Assembly: GCF_036350515.1 (NCBI RefSeq)
Contig: NZ_JAZDUE010000016.1
Span: 62,001 to 126,000, forward strand
Reading direction: 5' to 3'
DNA from: Gordonia prachuapensis
GTDB lineage: Bacteria > Actinomycetota > Actinomycetes > Mycobacteriales > Mycobacteriaceae
DNA length: 64,000 bases
Shown here: positions 32,802 through 40,967 of the stretch, in pieces
Layout: each line of letters opens with the position of its first letter
Numbering within the stretch: position 1 is the first letter of the stretch
Notes under the pieces: generated by a model
Told to the model about the DNA's origin: nothing
The model's input: only the letters and a program-made list of their open reading frames with translations
Database searches by the model: none
Program-made: the position numbers and the translations under genes

Positions 32802-34202
32802 TCACCAGATTCGATGCGGCAGTCCCCACGCCCGCAGTTCGTCGGCGAGCACCCGCCGGAACGTGTCGTCGTCGACGAAGCTCTTCTCATCGAATCCCGA
32901 CACGGTGACGGTCACGTCCGTGTCGGTGCGGGTCAGCCACGCCTGGACGCCGTCGCCGTACCGGTGGCGACCGGCGGGGTCGACGCCTTGTGCCATCCCA
33001 CGCACGGTCACGGCGTAAGCCCGGACCCCACCGATGACCAGGAGTTCCGGAGGTAATTGGCCGACGTTGGACGCGACCGCGTCGGGGTAGGCGGCATCCG
33101 AGCCGGACAGTCCGGCGAGCCGCGTGGGCGGCACCAACCACGCCAACGGCCGAAGATGCGCCATCGCCGAACGCTGCCCGCCCGCGAGCTTGGTGTAGGC
33201 CTGTCGGCACGCGTCGCGCACCGCGGTGAGGTCGGCGGCGGCCTTCGGCACCGGAGTGAGGTACAGCGTCACCCCGGCGACCGCGTTGCTCCGCTCGTCG
33301 CCCTCTGCGCGGTCGGACACGGGCAGGCCGACCTTCACCGGATTCTCCGGCGCCGTGTACCCGGCCGCGCGCAACATCCCGCACACGACCGCCACAAACA
33401 ACGAGTTGGCCGTGCCGCCGTGCCGACTTGCGATCTGGTCCCAGTCGTCGGCCGGGACCGTCGCCGTCGCCCACACCGGGGTGGCTGTCGGCGCGCGGTC
33501 GGCCAGCGGAGCGCGCGGTGGACGCGGATCGGTCGGGGTCTCGTCGCGGTCGCGGCGGATCGTTTGCCCAAGCACCCGCAGGAGCCCGAGGCTTGTCACG
33601 CCGACCTGGCGTGCCGCGTCGACCAGATCGGCCCGTCGCGACGTCTCCGGTGCGACCTGCACATGGGGGACCGGCCGATCTCCGGTGTTCTCGACGCCCA
33701 GCGCCTCGCACAAGCGCAGTGCAGCGGCAACCGCCTCGATACGAGCTGCCCCATCGGCGACGAGGTGCAGGGTGCACAACGACAGCACGGTGTGCCCGGA
33801 GCTCGTGACCGCGGCGCGCAGCCGCCAGCAGCGGCCGTCGTCGGGGTCGAGATCCACCGTGCGCAGTTCGGCCACCGCCCAGTCCGCCAGCTGCTCGTCG
33901 ACGATCGGCTCGTCGTCGAACGCCAATGGCACCGGCTGCGTGGCGCGCACCCAATACGGCCGTGCCCCCGGGACCCGTGCCTCGACCAGACGCCGATGCA
34001 GTCGGCCGTGGGTCAATGCGCTGTTCAGTTGTCGCAGGCTGTCTTTGGCAACTTCATCGGGAAAGGTCCACACCATCTGCTGGACCACCGACCAACCCAC
34101 GCCGCGATGCAGCAGCCAGAACGGCGCGTCCTCCTCGGTCAGCCGAGCGAGCGTCGGCACGGGATGAATGGGCGATGAGGAGTCTTCGATGCCATGCTGC
34201 AC
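32802..34202 (-). CDS. condensation/WES-like acyltransferase family protein
   Basis: A 466-residue protein of the CoA-dependent acyltransferase fold shared by wax ester synthase/DGAT and NRPS condensation domains. The active site appears as CTLHLVADGAA (about 142-152), which keeps the catalytic His and the Asp-Gly of HHxxxDG but has Leu in place of the first His. Other family-like segments are SLFVAVVCGMLRAAGY and KVGLPVSDR with SNAVAGVTLYL. The usual activity is transfer of an acyl chain to an acceptor alcohol or amine. The substrate is unknown. It is monocistronic and convergent with DUF2200. Confidence 0.65.
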   Translation of the reverse strand: MQHGIEDSSSPIHPVPTLARLTEEDAPFWLLHRGVGWSVVQQMVWTFPDEVAKDSLRQLNSALTHGRLHRRLVEARVPGARPYWVRATQPVPLAFDDEPIVDEQLADWAVAELRTVDLDPDDGRCWRLRAAVTSSGHTVLSLCTLHLVADGAARIEAVAAALRLCEALGVENTGDRPVPHVQVAPETSRRADLVDAARQVGVTSLGLLRVLGQTIRRDRDETPTDPRPPRAPLADRAPTATPVWATATVPADDWDQIASRHGGTANSLFVAVVCGMLRAAGYTAPENPVKVGLPVSDRAEGDERSNAVAGVTLYLTPVPKAAADLTAVRDACRQAYTKLAGGQRSAMAHLRPLAWLVPPTRLAGLSGSDAAYPDAVASNVGQLPPELLVIGGVRAYAVTVRGMAQGVDPAGRHRYGDGVQAWLTRTDTDVTVTVSGFDEKSFVDDDTFRRVLADELRAWGLPHRIW

Positions 34203-34478
34203 ACCTCCATTGTCCAGATGCTGCCCGGGTTGTCGGCCTCTCCAGGTGCGATGTTCCGCACTCCCCCGGAGGTGTTGCCCACACGTGCGGCGACTGGAGG
34301 CGGTACCGCTTTCGCTCAGAGCGTCCGCGTCATCAACGGCATGGACGCGAACTCACCTGGTCGGTCGTGTCGGTCGACGAGTGCGTACAGCTCGCGGTCC
34401 CCCATTCCGTTGTGCCGGTGAGACTATACGGATCTCGATACGCACACGTGTCGGTCGCGTGAATGCAGTGGTGCCAGC

Positions 34479-35543
34479 TCACTTGTGGGTGGAGTCGGTT
34501 CCTGACGAGCGAACGTCGTCGATCGTCGACCGAGCCGAGCTATCCGAATGTCCGTCGCAAACGGTGTGCGTGGCCAGTGCGACGAGGTCGCGGGCATCGC
34601 TGGGCCGCTCATGACGTGGCCATCCATGCACGATGCGACGCCAAGGCGACGGCACCCCGTCCGCACCCCATCGAGCGCCGAGTAGTCCGCCGGCGATCGC
34701 GGCGACGGTGTCCGTGTCGTTGCCGATCCGAATGGCGGTGTGCAGCGCGTTCTGCAGATGCACCGATGGCAGAGTCTCGTCCGACGGTGTCTGGACAATC
34801 GCAGCCGCGGCCGCCTGCAGGGCGGTGACCGTGAAACCGTTGGGTGTGAACGTCTTCGGCTCCTGCCCAGCGGCTTCGTCGAGCCACTGTGCCCATCGGT
34901 CGGTGCGCTCGACGGGGAGCAAGTCGAGCCCGGCGCGGATGTCTATCCGCCCGTCGAGCACGGCGACTCGGATCGCCTCGCACCACAACACACACGAGTC
35001 GCCGGCCAGCGGGTCGGCGTGCGTCAGGGACGCGACGAGACGGGCCGCGTCGGCCAGGTGGTCGCGGTCGTCGAGGTGAGCCAACGCGACGGGCGCGGTC
35101 CGCATCAGTGCACCGTTGCCTGCGGAACGTGGGTGCGCGGTGGCGTAGTGGTCCGACTCCTCACGCATGACTCGGCCGGCGCCGCGCTCGCCCGCGTCGA
35201 GTCGATGGCGGGTGGCGCCGAGAACCGCCCGGGTCTGGTTGCCGACGTCCGGCGGGTTGCCATCGAACCAGCGTAGGAAGTTCTCGGCGATGGCGTCCAG
35301 CGCGTCGTCGGTGGTGAGATCCGCGCCGGTGGCCGCGACGAGCGCAATGGCCATCGCCATCGAGGTGTCGTCACTCCACTCGCCGGGCGCGAAGTCGCCG
35401 AGCCCGCCGCCCAGCATCTGCGGAGGCTCATCGTCGGGGAGGACGCGGGTCTCGAACTCGTAGGGCACGCCGAGGGCGTCGCCGACGGCGGTGCCGAGGA
35501 GAACGCCTGTGGCGCGGTCGAGTTGGGTGGGGGTGAGGTGCAC
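34479..35543 (-). CDS. ADP-ribosylglycohydrolase family protein (DraG-like)
   Basis: A 354-residue protein with the metal-binding motifs of ADP-ribosylglycohydrolases: GTAVGDALGVPYE at the start, EWSDDTSMAMAIA (about residues 55-67), NPPDVG, SAGNGALMRTAP, and GNDTDTVAAIAGGLLGA near residue 275. These enzymes remove ADP-ribose from proteins or small molecules using two Mg ions. It starts with GTG at 35543. The neighbours are an acyltransferase-like gene and the VWA gene, with no evident partner, so the substrate cannot be told. The C-terminal tail (SSARSTIDDVRSSGTDSTHK) is low-complexity. Confidence 0.88.
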   Translation of the reverse strand: MHLTPTQLDRATGVLLGTAVGDALGVPYEFETRVLPDDEPPQMLGGGLGDFAPGEWSDDTSMAMAIALVAATGADLTTDDALDAIAENFLRWFDGNPPDVGNQTRAVLGATRHRLDAGERGAGRVMREESDHYATAHPRSAGNGALMRTAPVALAHLDDRDHLADAARLVASLTHADPLAGDSCVLWCEAIRVAVLDGRIDIRAGLDLLPVERTDRWAQWLDEAAGQEPKTFTPNGFTVTALQAAAAAIVQTPSDETLPSVHLQNALHTAIRIGNDTDTVAAIAGGLLGARWGADGVPSPWRRIVHGWPRHERPSDARDLVALATHTVCDGHSDSSARSTIDDVRSSGTDSTHK

Positions 35544-35564
35544 GGGGGCCTTTCTCGTGGGTGG

Positions 35565-35712
35565 TGTCGAGGTCTCGACTTCGACAGGCTCAGCCCGGCG
35601 GATACGCGTCGGGCTCGCAAGCTCGCACGTCGCTACTCGACCAGCGGTTAAGGGCCCCCAACCGTGGATCGAGTAGCGGCGAACGGAGTGAGTCGCGTAT
35701 CGAGATCGACCA
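35565..35712. repeat. intergenic palindromic repeat-like element
   Basis: Between the DraG-like and VWA genes lies a stretch with the inverted repeat GCTACTCGA (35632-35640) and TCGAGTAGC (35669-35677), flanked by GGTCTCGACTTCGAC-type sequence on the left and ATCGAGATCGACC-type sequence on the right. Elements of this wording recur between genes in Gordonia-like genomes, as I recall. Only one copy is present in the window, so repetition cannot be shown here. Confidence 0.4.
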
Positions 35713-35722
35713 ACGGCAAGGA

Positions 35723-36994
35723 CTACGAGCGCCGACGACCACGCTTTCGGTTGCCCAGGTGATACGAATCCCGTGTCGCCTTCGACGCGTAGATGGCTCC
35801 GGTGAGGGGCGCTTCGGCACTGACCTCCTCGATCATCGACAGTTCCATGTCGATGGCGGCGCGGTCCTCCGGCCTCGCCAGGACGGACGCCGCCTGCAGG
35901 CGGTCGCGCGACTCACGCATGTGCGCCAGACCGCCGTCGAGGTCGCCGGTCTCGTAGGCCTGTGACGCCTCGAGCTTGGCCGCCTGACCCTCCTGATACA
36001 GCCGCTCCGACTGCACCTTCGGATCGGGCACCCGGTCGCCGAGTTCGTCGCCGGGAACCACGTTCACCGAGATGGGCAGCGACACCGTGTGTTCGGTGAG
36101 GGTCGCGGTCTCCACGTAACGCAACTCCAGCGACGCGATCTGCGCGAGGCCCAGCGAAGCGAGGCCGTCGACCTTCATCCGCAGCAACAGCTTCCGCGCC
36201 TCGAGCGCGTACAGGTCGCCGAGTTCGATCATCACCTCGCCGTCGGCGGTCTGGTGGGCGGGCAGGTCGTTGTACAGCGACAGTGCCTGCACCTGCGGCA
36301 CGTACCGCACGGTCAGTGTCACCGCCTGCGCCGACTTCGCCAGCAAACCCTCGACCTCACCGGCGATCGCCGCGCCGGCCGCGTCCGGGTCGTCGGCGAA
36401 CACGTGGTTGCCGTTGCCGGAGCGCGAGATCGCCGACAACAACGTCTCGTCGTAACCGCGGCCGTACCCGAGGGTGGACGTGACGATGCCGTCGGCGGCC
36501 GCCTTCGCGGTGATACTCGCGAACTCGTCCAGATCCTGGATGCCGCGGTTGACGTGACCGTCGCTGATCACCAGCACGGTGCCGCCGCGAATGCCGGCAG
36601 CAGCGGTGCCCCGTCGCAGTTCCTGCAGACCCCGCAGGTAGCCCGACGACAGGTCGGTGCAGCCGCCTGCGCTGATCGAGTTGATCGCGTCGGTGGCGCG
36701 CGGCTTGTCGGTGAGTGCAGCGGCGGGTACCACCACCTGGGCGTCGTCGTCGAAGGTGACTACGCCGAACACGTCAGACGGATCGAGCTGTGCGACAACC
36801 CCGGCCAGCGCCTTCCGTGCACCGTCGAGCGGCGGCCCGGACATGGAGCCGCTGCGGTCGAGCACCACCTGCAGCGCTGTGGCCGCGCGGTTGGTGTCCG
36901 GGGCGGCGGGCGCTTCCAGCTCGAGTAGGACGGTGACCTCGTCGGCGGCCTCATGGGCGACGACCTCGACGTCGAGAGCGGCGGAGAGTTTCAT
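35723..36994 (-). CDS. VWA-domain protein
   Basis: A 423-residue protein with a von Willebrand A domain: VVLDRSGSMSG is the MIDAS DxSxS motif (about residues 45-55), followed by ISAGGCTDLSSGYLRGLQ with the conserved Thr, and VLVISDGHVNRG with Asp. Such proteins act as Mg-dependent adhesion or scaffold modules. The end is basic (LGNRKRGRRRS). The start at 36994 is chosen for its purine-rich GAGGAAAGGAAA site; a longer frame begins at 37081. No signal peptide. It is divergent from the Nudix regulator at 37093 and shares the intergenic direct repeats with it. Confidence 0.85.
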   Translation of the reverse strand: MKLSAALDVEVVAHEAADEVTVLLELEAPAAPDTNRAATALQVVLDRSGSMSGPPLDGARKALAGVVAQLDPSDVFGVVTFDDDAQVVVPAAALTDKPRATDAINSISAGGCTDLSSGYLRGLQELRRGTAAAGIRGGTVLVISDGHVNRGIQDLDEFASITAKAAADGIVTSTLGYGRGYDETLLSAISRSGNGNHVFADDPDAAGAAIAGEVEGLLAKSAQAVTLTVRYVPQVQALSLYNDLPAHQTADGEVMIELGDLYALEARKLLLRMKVDGLASLGLAQIASLELRYVETATLTEHTVSLPISVNVVPGDELGDRVPDPKVQSERLYQEGQAAKLEASQAYETGDLDGGLAHMRESRDRLQAASVLARPEDRAAIDMELSMIEEVSAEAPLTGAIYASKATRDSYHLGNRKRGRRRS

Positions 36995-37036
36995 CGGATT
37001 TCCTTTCCTCCCACCTGGCATCCGACCGAGGCGGTG

Positions 37037-37069
37037 ACTTTGCGCGTTTTTGAGCTTACTACTTTGCGC
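37037..37069. promoter_or_regulatory. direct repeat between the VWA and Nudix-regulator genes
   Basis: ACTTTGCGC occurs at 37037-37045 and again at 37061-37069, 24 bases apart, in the 98-base gap between divergent starts. NrtR-type regulators bind such sites near their own gene, so this is a candidate operator. The match to a known NrtR consensus could not be confirmed. Confidence 0.35.
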
Positions 37070-37092
37070 AGACATTCGCATAGGGTTGAGGC

Positions 37093-37812
37093 GTGAGTGC
37101 TCGCACCCGCGCCGGTCTCAGCGACTATCCGCGGCCCAACGTCGCCGTCGACATCGCCGTGCTCACGGTGGTCGACGCCACGTTGTGCGTTGTGGTTCAA
37201 CGCAACACGGACTCCGAGGGAGTCGCATTGCCGGGGCGGTTCGTCCGGGAACGGCACACCGTCGAGGAGACGGTCCGCGAGGTCCTCGAACTCAAACTGG
37301 GGCTTTCGCCCGATCACGTCCGACCGCACCTGCTGGCGGTGTTCAGCGATCCTGACCGAGATCCCCGGGGGTGGACGATCTCGATCGCGCATGCGGTGGC
37401 CCTACCGGCCGACGAACTGTCGGACGTCGTCGGCGAGGTCGCGCCGGTGACGTCGGACGGACAACTGACGTCAGGGGAGCGCTTGCTCTATGACCACGAA
37501 CAGATCATTGCAGCGGCCACCGACAATCTTCGCGAGCGCTACGAGGATCAGCCCGATCCGGACAATCTGCTACGCGCGCCGTACACGTTGTCGGAGCTGC
37601 GTGAGCTGCACGAAGCCATCCTGGGCCGGCGGCTGATGCGCGACTCGTTCAACCGTCGGGTGCAGCCGTTGCTCGCCGCCGAGATCACCGCCGACGGTCA
37701 GCCGGCGACCCGGGTCGGCGGTGGCCGGCCGGCGCGGCTGTACTCCAAGGACGCGCCGCCGACGGCGACGTTCGGGTGGCGGTTGCCGAGTGCGGAGGGT
37801 CGGGAGAAGTGA
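37093..37812 (+). CDS. NrtR-like Nudix-domain regulator
   Basis: A 239-residue protein starting with GTG. The N-terminal 130 residues resemble a Nudix fold (VDIAVLTVVDATLCVVVQRN, LPGRFVRERHTVEETVREVL), although the strict Nudix GX5EX7REUXEE is degenerate, as in NrtR repressors that bind but do not cut nucleotides. The C-terminal part (PYTLSELRELHEAILGRRL then FNRRVQP and GRPARLYS) is the NrtR-type winged helix. NrtR regulators control NAD-related genes; here the VWA and lipoprotein genes next to it are likely targets. The stop overlaps the lipoprotein start (GTGA). Confidence 0.8.
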   Translation: MSARTRAGLSDYPRPNVAVDIAVLTVVDATLCVVVQRNTDSEGVALPGRFVRERHTVEETVREVLELKLGLSPDHVRPHLLAVFSDPDRDPRGWTISIAHAVALPADELSDVVGEVAPVTSDGQLTSGERLLYDHEQIIAAATDNLRERYEDQPDPDNLLRAPYTLSELRELHEAILGRRLMRDSFNRRVQPLLAAEITADGQPATRVGGGRPARLYSKDAPPTATFGWRLPSAEGREK

Positions 37813-38318
37813 GGCGACTGGTTGGCTTGGGCTCTGCGCTCGCCATGGTTGCCGGCACTGCTGCGTGCTACAACTATGGCGAACCGGAAGTCGTGATCCG
37901 TGACATGTCGCTCGACGCTACGTGGCGCACCGTCAACGCGAACCTGCATGAGCTGGTGCCCGATTGGGACGCCAACCGTCCCTTTCCAGAGCACCCGCTG
38001 GATTGGCCCGCGACGTTGGTTGGCTGCGAGATCGGCGATGACAGCCGGTTGACCGGTCCGCCCTGGAGTGTCAGCGTCGAAACGGAACTGATCGATCTGG
38101 AGCAATCCGAGCTGGCCGACATCGATCGTGGTTTGGATGCGTTGGCGGCGCAGGGCTACGTCTCCGGAAAGGTCGGCTCGAGTGAGTCGACCGAGGACCG
38201 GCATGTCGAGAACGGCGAAGGCTTCTCTGTTCACCTTCGTGCCGATGAACAGTCGGGCACCTATCAGGTGGTCTCGGTGTCGCCGTGCATTCGTTTCGAT
38301 GGAGACGACAAGTACTGA
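37809..38318 (+). CDS. lipoprotein
   Basis: A 169-residue lipoprotein that starts with GTG overlapping the Nudix-regulator stop. The leader MRRLVGLGSALAMVAGTAAC ends in a TAAC-type lipobox. The mature protein is acidic and ends CIRFDGDDKY, with two further cysteines that may form a disulfide. A longer frame begins at 37776, but the GTG at 37809 removes a non-signal stretch. Anchored outside the membrane. Function unknown; translational coupling suggests that it is co-regulated with the upstream gene. Confidence 0.75.
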   Translation: MRRLVGLGSALAMVAGTAACYNYGEPEVVIRDMSLDATWRTVNANLHELVPDWDANRPFPEHPLDWPATLVGCEIGDDSRLTGPPWSVSVETELIDLEQSELADIDRGLDALAAQGYVSGKVGSSESTEDRHVENGEGFSVHLRADEQSGTYQVVSVSPCIRFDGDDKY

Positions 38319-38449
38319 CGCGGGATAGGTCCACGGTGATCCGACAGCGCGGAGTTGCGTTGTCCGCCAGACCGAATTACTCGTGGAACTGGCCTTTAGG
38401 CAATCGTGGTCGAGCCGTAGCGGGCCAGTCCTCCCCGGTGTCCCAGATA

Positions 38450-38842
38450 TCAGCGAGGGGCGACCACGGCGATCCCGTGCGAGCGAGCCGCATCCGCCAT
38501 TCGGTCGTCGTACGTGACAATGCCTTCGAGGTCGTCACCGAGTTCGAGAGCGGCTGTGAGGTGGATAGCGTCCAAAGTGCGCAAGACCGTCGGGTCCAGG
38601 TGTCCAGCGGCTTCGAAAATTCTGGTGGTCACGGGCACGAGCGTGATCGAGTCCAGGACCACCCGTGCCTCCCTGGCACGGTCGTCCGCTGTCCGGCGTA
38701 CCGCACGGAGAAGTTCGGTGCGGGCGAGGTCAGACGACACCAGATCGCGGCCTTCGTCGGGAAGCCAAGACATCAAGGCAGACGTTTCCTCCTCGGCGAC
38801 GACGAGTTTGACCAGCGCGGAAGTGTCGAGATAGTGCGCCAC
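38450..38842 (-). CDS. vapC: VapC-type PIN-domain toxin
   Basis: A 130-residue PIN-domain protein: MAHYLDTSALVKLVVAEEE carries the first Asp, ARTELLRAV the Glu, RTLDAIHLTAAL the next Asp, and GIVTYDDRMADAA the last acidic residue. The four acidic residues chelate Mg for RNA cleavage. It begins 3 bases after the end of the antitoxin gene, the classic order for VapBC (antitoxin first). The tRNA or other RNA target is unknown. Confidence 0.92.
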   Translation of the reverse strand: MAHYLDTSALVKLVVAEEETSALMSWLPDEGRDLVSSDLARTELLRAVRRTADDRAREARVVLDSITLVPVTTRIFEAAGHLDPTVLRTLDAIHLTAALELGDDLEGIVTYDDRMADAARSHGIAVVAPR

Positions 38843-38845
38843 CTG

Positions 38846-39109
38846 TCAGTACCGCTCGGAGGCACGCATCGCGGCGAGTTCCTCTGACAACGCAGGGCCC
38901 GGCTCCGGCGGCGGAAGTTCACGGATATCGCGTCGTGGAGGACGAGCAGCCCCCGACGAGAGCAGGCGCTCCAAGGGAGAGTTGGGAATCGACGTCATCT
39001 GCGCGACCGGGCGTCCACGATCCGTGATGATCACGGTTTCGCCCGCGGCCGCCTCCGCCACCACTGCGGAGGCGTTCTGCTTGAGTGCGCGGATTCCCAC
39101 TTCAGACAT
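38846..39109 (-). CDS. vapB: VapB/Phd-type antitoxin
   Basis: An 87-residue protein with the Phd/YefM-like N-terminal fold (MSEVGIRALKQNASAVVAEA, then GETVIITDRGRPVAQM), followed by a Pro/Glu-rich toxin-binding tail (ELPPPEPGPALSEELAAM). It binds DNA as a dimer and wraps the VapC active site through the tail. It lies directly upstream of vapC. An inverted repeat at 39112-39124 overlaps its promoter region and may be its operator. Confidence 0.9.
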   Translation of the reverse strand: MSEVGIRALKQNASAVVAEAAAGETVIITDRGRPVAQMTSIPNSPLERLLSSGAARPPRRDIRELPPPEPGPALSEELAAMRASERY

Positions 39110-39111
39110 GT

Positions 39112-39124
39112 GCTACATGGTAGC
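39112..39124. promoter_or_regulatory. candidate VapB operator
   Basis: GCTAC (39112-39116) and GTAGC (39120-39124) form a short inverted repeat with a 3-base centre directly upstream of the vapB start (39109). Antitoxins usually repress their own operon by binding such dyads. The repeat is short, so chance cannot be excluded. Confidence 0.3.
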
Positions 39125-39181
39125 TCATTCGTTGGCTGACTAATCTAGCTCGACATGGGTGAACAGGCGTATATCCGCAGC

Positions 39182-40369
39182 TCACTCTGCCAGCGTGCGC
39201 CGCCCGATTGCCGCCGACAGCGCGTCCAGTTCGGCAAGCACGTCGACGGCCGCCCAGATCTGGTTGCGCTTGGCGGTCGACAACGGCTCCAAGATCCCGA
39301 CCTCGGTCAGGCGGCCCAGAGCTCGGTAGGTACTTGCATCGGACGTCCAGGTGATCTGTTGTGCCGCATCTGCATCGAGTACAGGCGAGTCGAGAAGCCG
39401 GTCCAGGATGGCGGCGTCGGCGGAGTTGGCGCGTGGACGTACACGCTCGTTCCACAGCGCAGGCAGGCTCGCGAGGACGCGGGCGGATTCTTCTGATGCT
39501 GCGGCAGCGTGCGATGTTCCCTCCGCCACGTAGTCGACGAAACTGTCGACATCGCCGCTGCGGTAGTCGTCCAGTTTCGCGAAGTACCGGGTGGTGTCGG
39601 CGAGCATCGCGGAGGCCAGCGGCACCGTAATGCGTTCGGTGAGGCCTCGGCGGCGGAGAATCGCGCTGATCAACGCGCGCCCGATGCGGCCGTTGCCGTC
39701 GACGAACGGATGAATGGACTCGAACTGGGCATGCGCGATCGCGGCTTGCGCCAAGACGGGCAAGTCGATTCGGTTGCTGAACCGGATCAGGTCGTCCATG
39801 AGCGGCGCGACAAACTCGGGCGGAGGCGGGATGTACATCGCATGCAGGGGTGAGTGATCGCTGCCGCCGATCCAGTTCTGCACGTCTCGGACCATGCCGG
39901 CATCCTGTGCCTGGTAGTAGTCGGGAGCCATGAGCACGGCGTGGGAACGTAGGACGAGATCAAGGGTGATCGGGCCGTATCCGGCGGCGTCGACCATCGC
40001 GATCAACGCGTGAACCGCAGCGAGCTGTGATCGGGCTTCGGCGCTTGCCTTCCCACCCGCCAAAGCTTTGCCAAAAGCGCGCAGCCCGGCGTCGATGTGC
40101 TCGATCTTCGACGATGCGATCGACTCACTACGCAGCAAGAAGTCGGCCAGAGGCGCCAAGTGCGCCCCGTACCCGGCTTCCAGTCGAGCAACCGCGATCA
40201 CGGCCTTCTCGTGGGACCTCGCAACGCTGCCGATCGGGTCGTACGGTAAATCCGCGATCATCGGTGGAACCGCCACCTCGATCGTTCGCAGCATCCGATC
40301 GGCGCGCGACCCTGAGTGTCCGCGGGGCACCCAGGCACGTTCTTCCGTTCGGATACCGGGCCAATCCAT
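39182..40369 (-). CDS. Fic-domain protein (AMP-transferase family)
   Basis: A 395-residue protein with the Fic core: HPFVDGNGRIGR (about residues 210-221), matching HPFxxGNGRxxR. Upstream there is an N-terminal helix SESIASSKIEHIDA, similar to the (S/T)xxxE(G/N) inhibitory motif but with His in place of the Gly/Asn. After the Fic core a helical domain and a winged-helix-like C-terminus (ASTYRALGRLTEVGILEPLS) follow. Fic proteins usually AMPylate target proteins. The start at 40369 is preferred over a longer frame to 40921 because the extension overlaps a promoter with two inverted repeats. It may autoregulate through these. Confidence 0.88.
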   Translation of the reverse strand: MDWPGIRTEERAWVPRGHSGSRADRMLRTIEVAVPPMIADLPYDPIGSVARSHEKAVIAVARLEAGYGAHLAPLADFLLRSESIASSKIEHIDAGLRAFGKALAGGKASAEARSQLAAVHALIAMVDAAGYGPITLDLVLRSHAVLMAPDYYQAQDAGMVRDVQNWIGGSDHSPLHAMYIPPPPEFVAPLMDDLIRFSNRIDLPVLAQAAIAHAQFESIHPFVDGNGRIGRALISAILRRRGLTERITVPLASAMLADTTRYFAKLDDYRSGDVDSFVDYVAEGTSHAAAASEESARVLASLPALWNERVRPRANSADAAILDRLLDSPVLDADAAQQITWTSDASTYRALGRLTEVGILEPLSTAKRNQIWAAVDVLAELDALSAAIGRRTLAE

Positions 40370-40388
40370 GAGAACTCCGTGGACGAAG

Positions 40389-40460
40389 AAAGTACAACAA
40401 CGACGCCGTAAGTGTACTTTAGGGCTATTAAAGTTAGCTATGGATCTTGTAGTTAACTTT
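40389..40460. promoter_or_regulatory. two related inverted repeats upstream of fic
   Basis: AAAGTAC (40389-40395) pairs with GTACTTT (40414-40420), and AAAGTTA (40430-40436) pairs with TAACTTT (40454-40460). The spacers are 18 and 17 bases, and the half-sites are related (AAAGT[A/T][A/C]). The region is AT-rich in a GC-rich genome. It sits between the fic start (40369, reverse) and the coiled-coil gene start (40560, forward). This looks like a double operator for one DNA-binding protein, possibly the winged-helix part of Fic itself. Confidence 0.5.
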
Positions 40461-40559
40461 TCTGTGCAACGCACTCCGACCCGACACGACCCCGAGATCC
40501 CCAGGTCACGCGCCCTCCGCTCGTACAGTGAGCCGAAGCCGGCGACCGAGGATGGACCG

Positions 40560-40877
40560 ATGAGCAAGAAGCGTGAGCGTGACACGACGAAGCGCCTCGA
40601 AGCCGAGGTGACGCGGCTGCAGAGCGAGCTCGCGCGGGTCGAGAAGGTCACGCGCAAGCGCATCAACCGGCTGGAGAAGGATGCCGCCGAACTCCGGGCG
40701 CTGATGCGCTCGATGACCGAGCCGGTGACGCCTCCGGCGACCTCTGCGCCGGTGACGGCGAGCCCGAAGCCGCCTTCACCGAAGCGCACGATGCCCGAAC
40801 CCGCCGGTGAGTCGCCGGCCAGGAAGGCGATCGCGAACTGGCCCACGGTCACCAAGGCGTATCTGACGACGCACTGA
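40560..40877 (+). CDS. coiled-coil hypothetical protein, 105 aa
   Basis: The first 60 residues form a charged coiled coil (KRLEAEVTRLQSELARVEKV then KRINRLEKDAAELRALMRSM). A Pro/Ala/Thr-rich linker follows and a short ending (AIANWPTVTKAYLTTH). The start at 40560 lies well inside a longer frame that begins at 40068 and overlaps fic; the earlier part is antisense to fic and not believable. No signal peptide. A perfect hairpin directly follows the stop. Function unknown. Confidence 0.6.
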   Translation: MSKKRERDTTKRLEAEVTRLQSELARVEKVTRKRINRLEKDAAELRALMRSMTEPVTPPATSAPVTASPKPPSPKRTMPEPAGESPARKAIANWPTVTKAYLTTH

Positions 40878-40913
40878 GCAGTGCGGCGCGAGCAGCGTCG
40901 CATGCCGCACTGC
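40878..40913 (+). terminator. strong hairpin after the coiled-coil gene
   Basis: GCAGTGCGGC (40878-40887) and GCCGCACTGC (40904-40913) form a perfect 10-base stem with a 16-base loop, beginning directly after the stop codon. No T-run follows. Good candidate for a factor-independent actinobacterial terminator that separates this gene from the cyclase operon. Confidence 0.65.
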
Positions 40914-40967
40914 GCGCCCACACGGAACGACTACCGTCATGTGCAGCCACCGAACGAAGGAGCAGCC

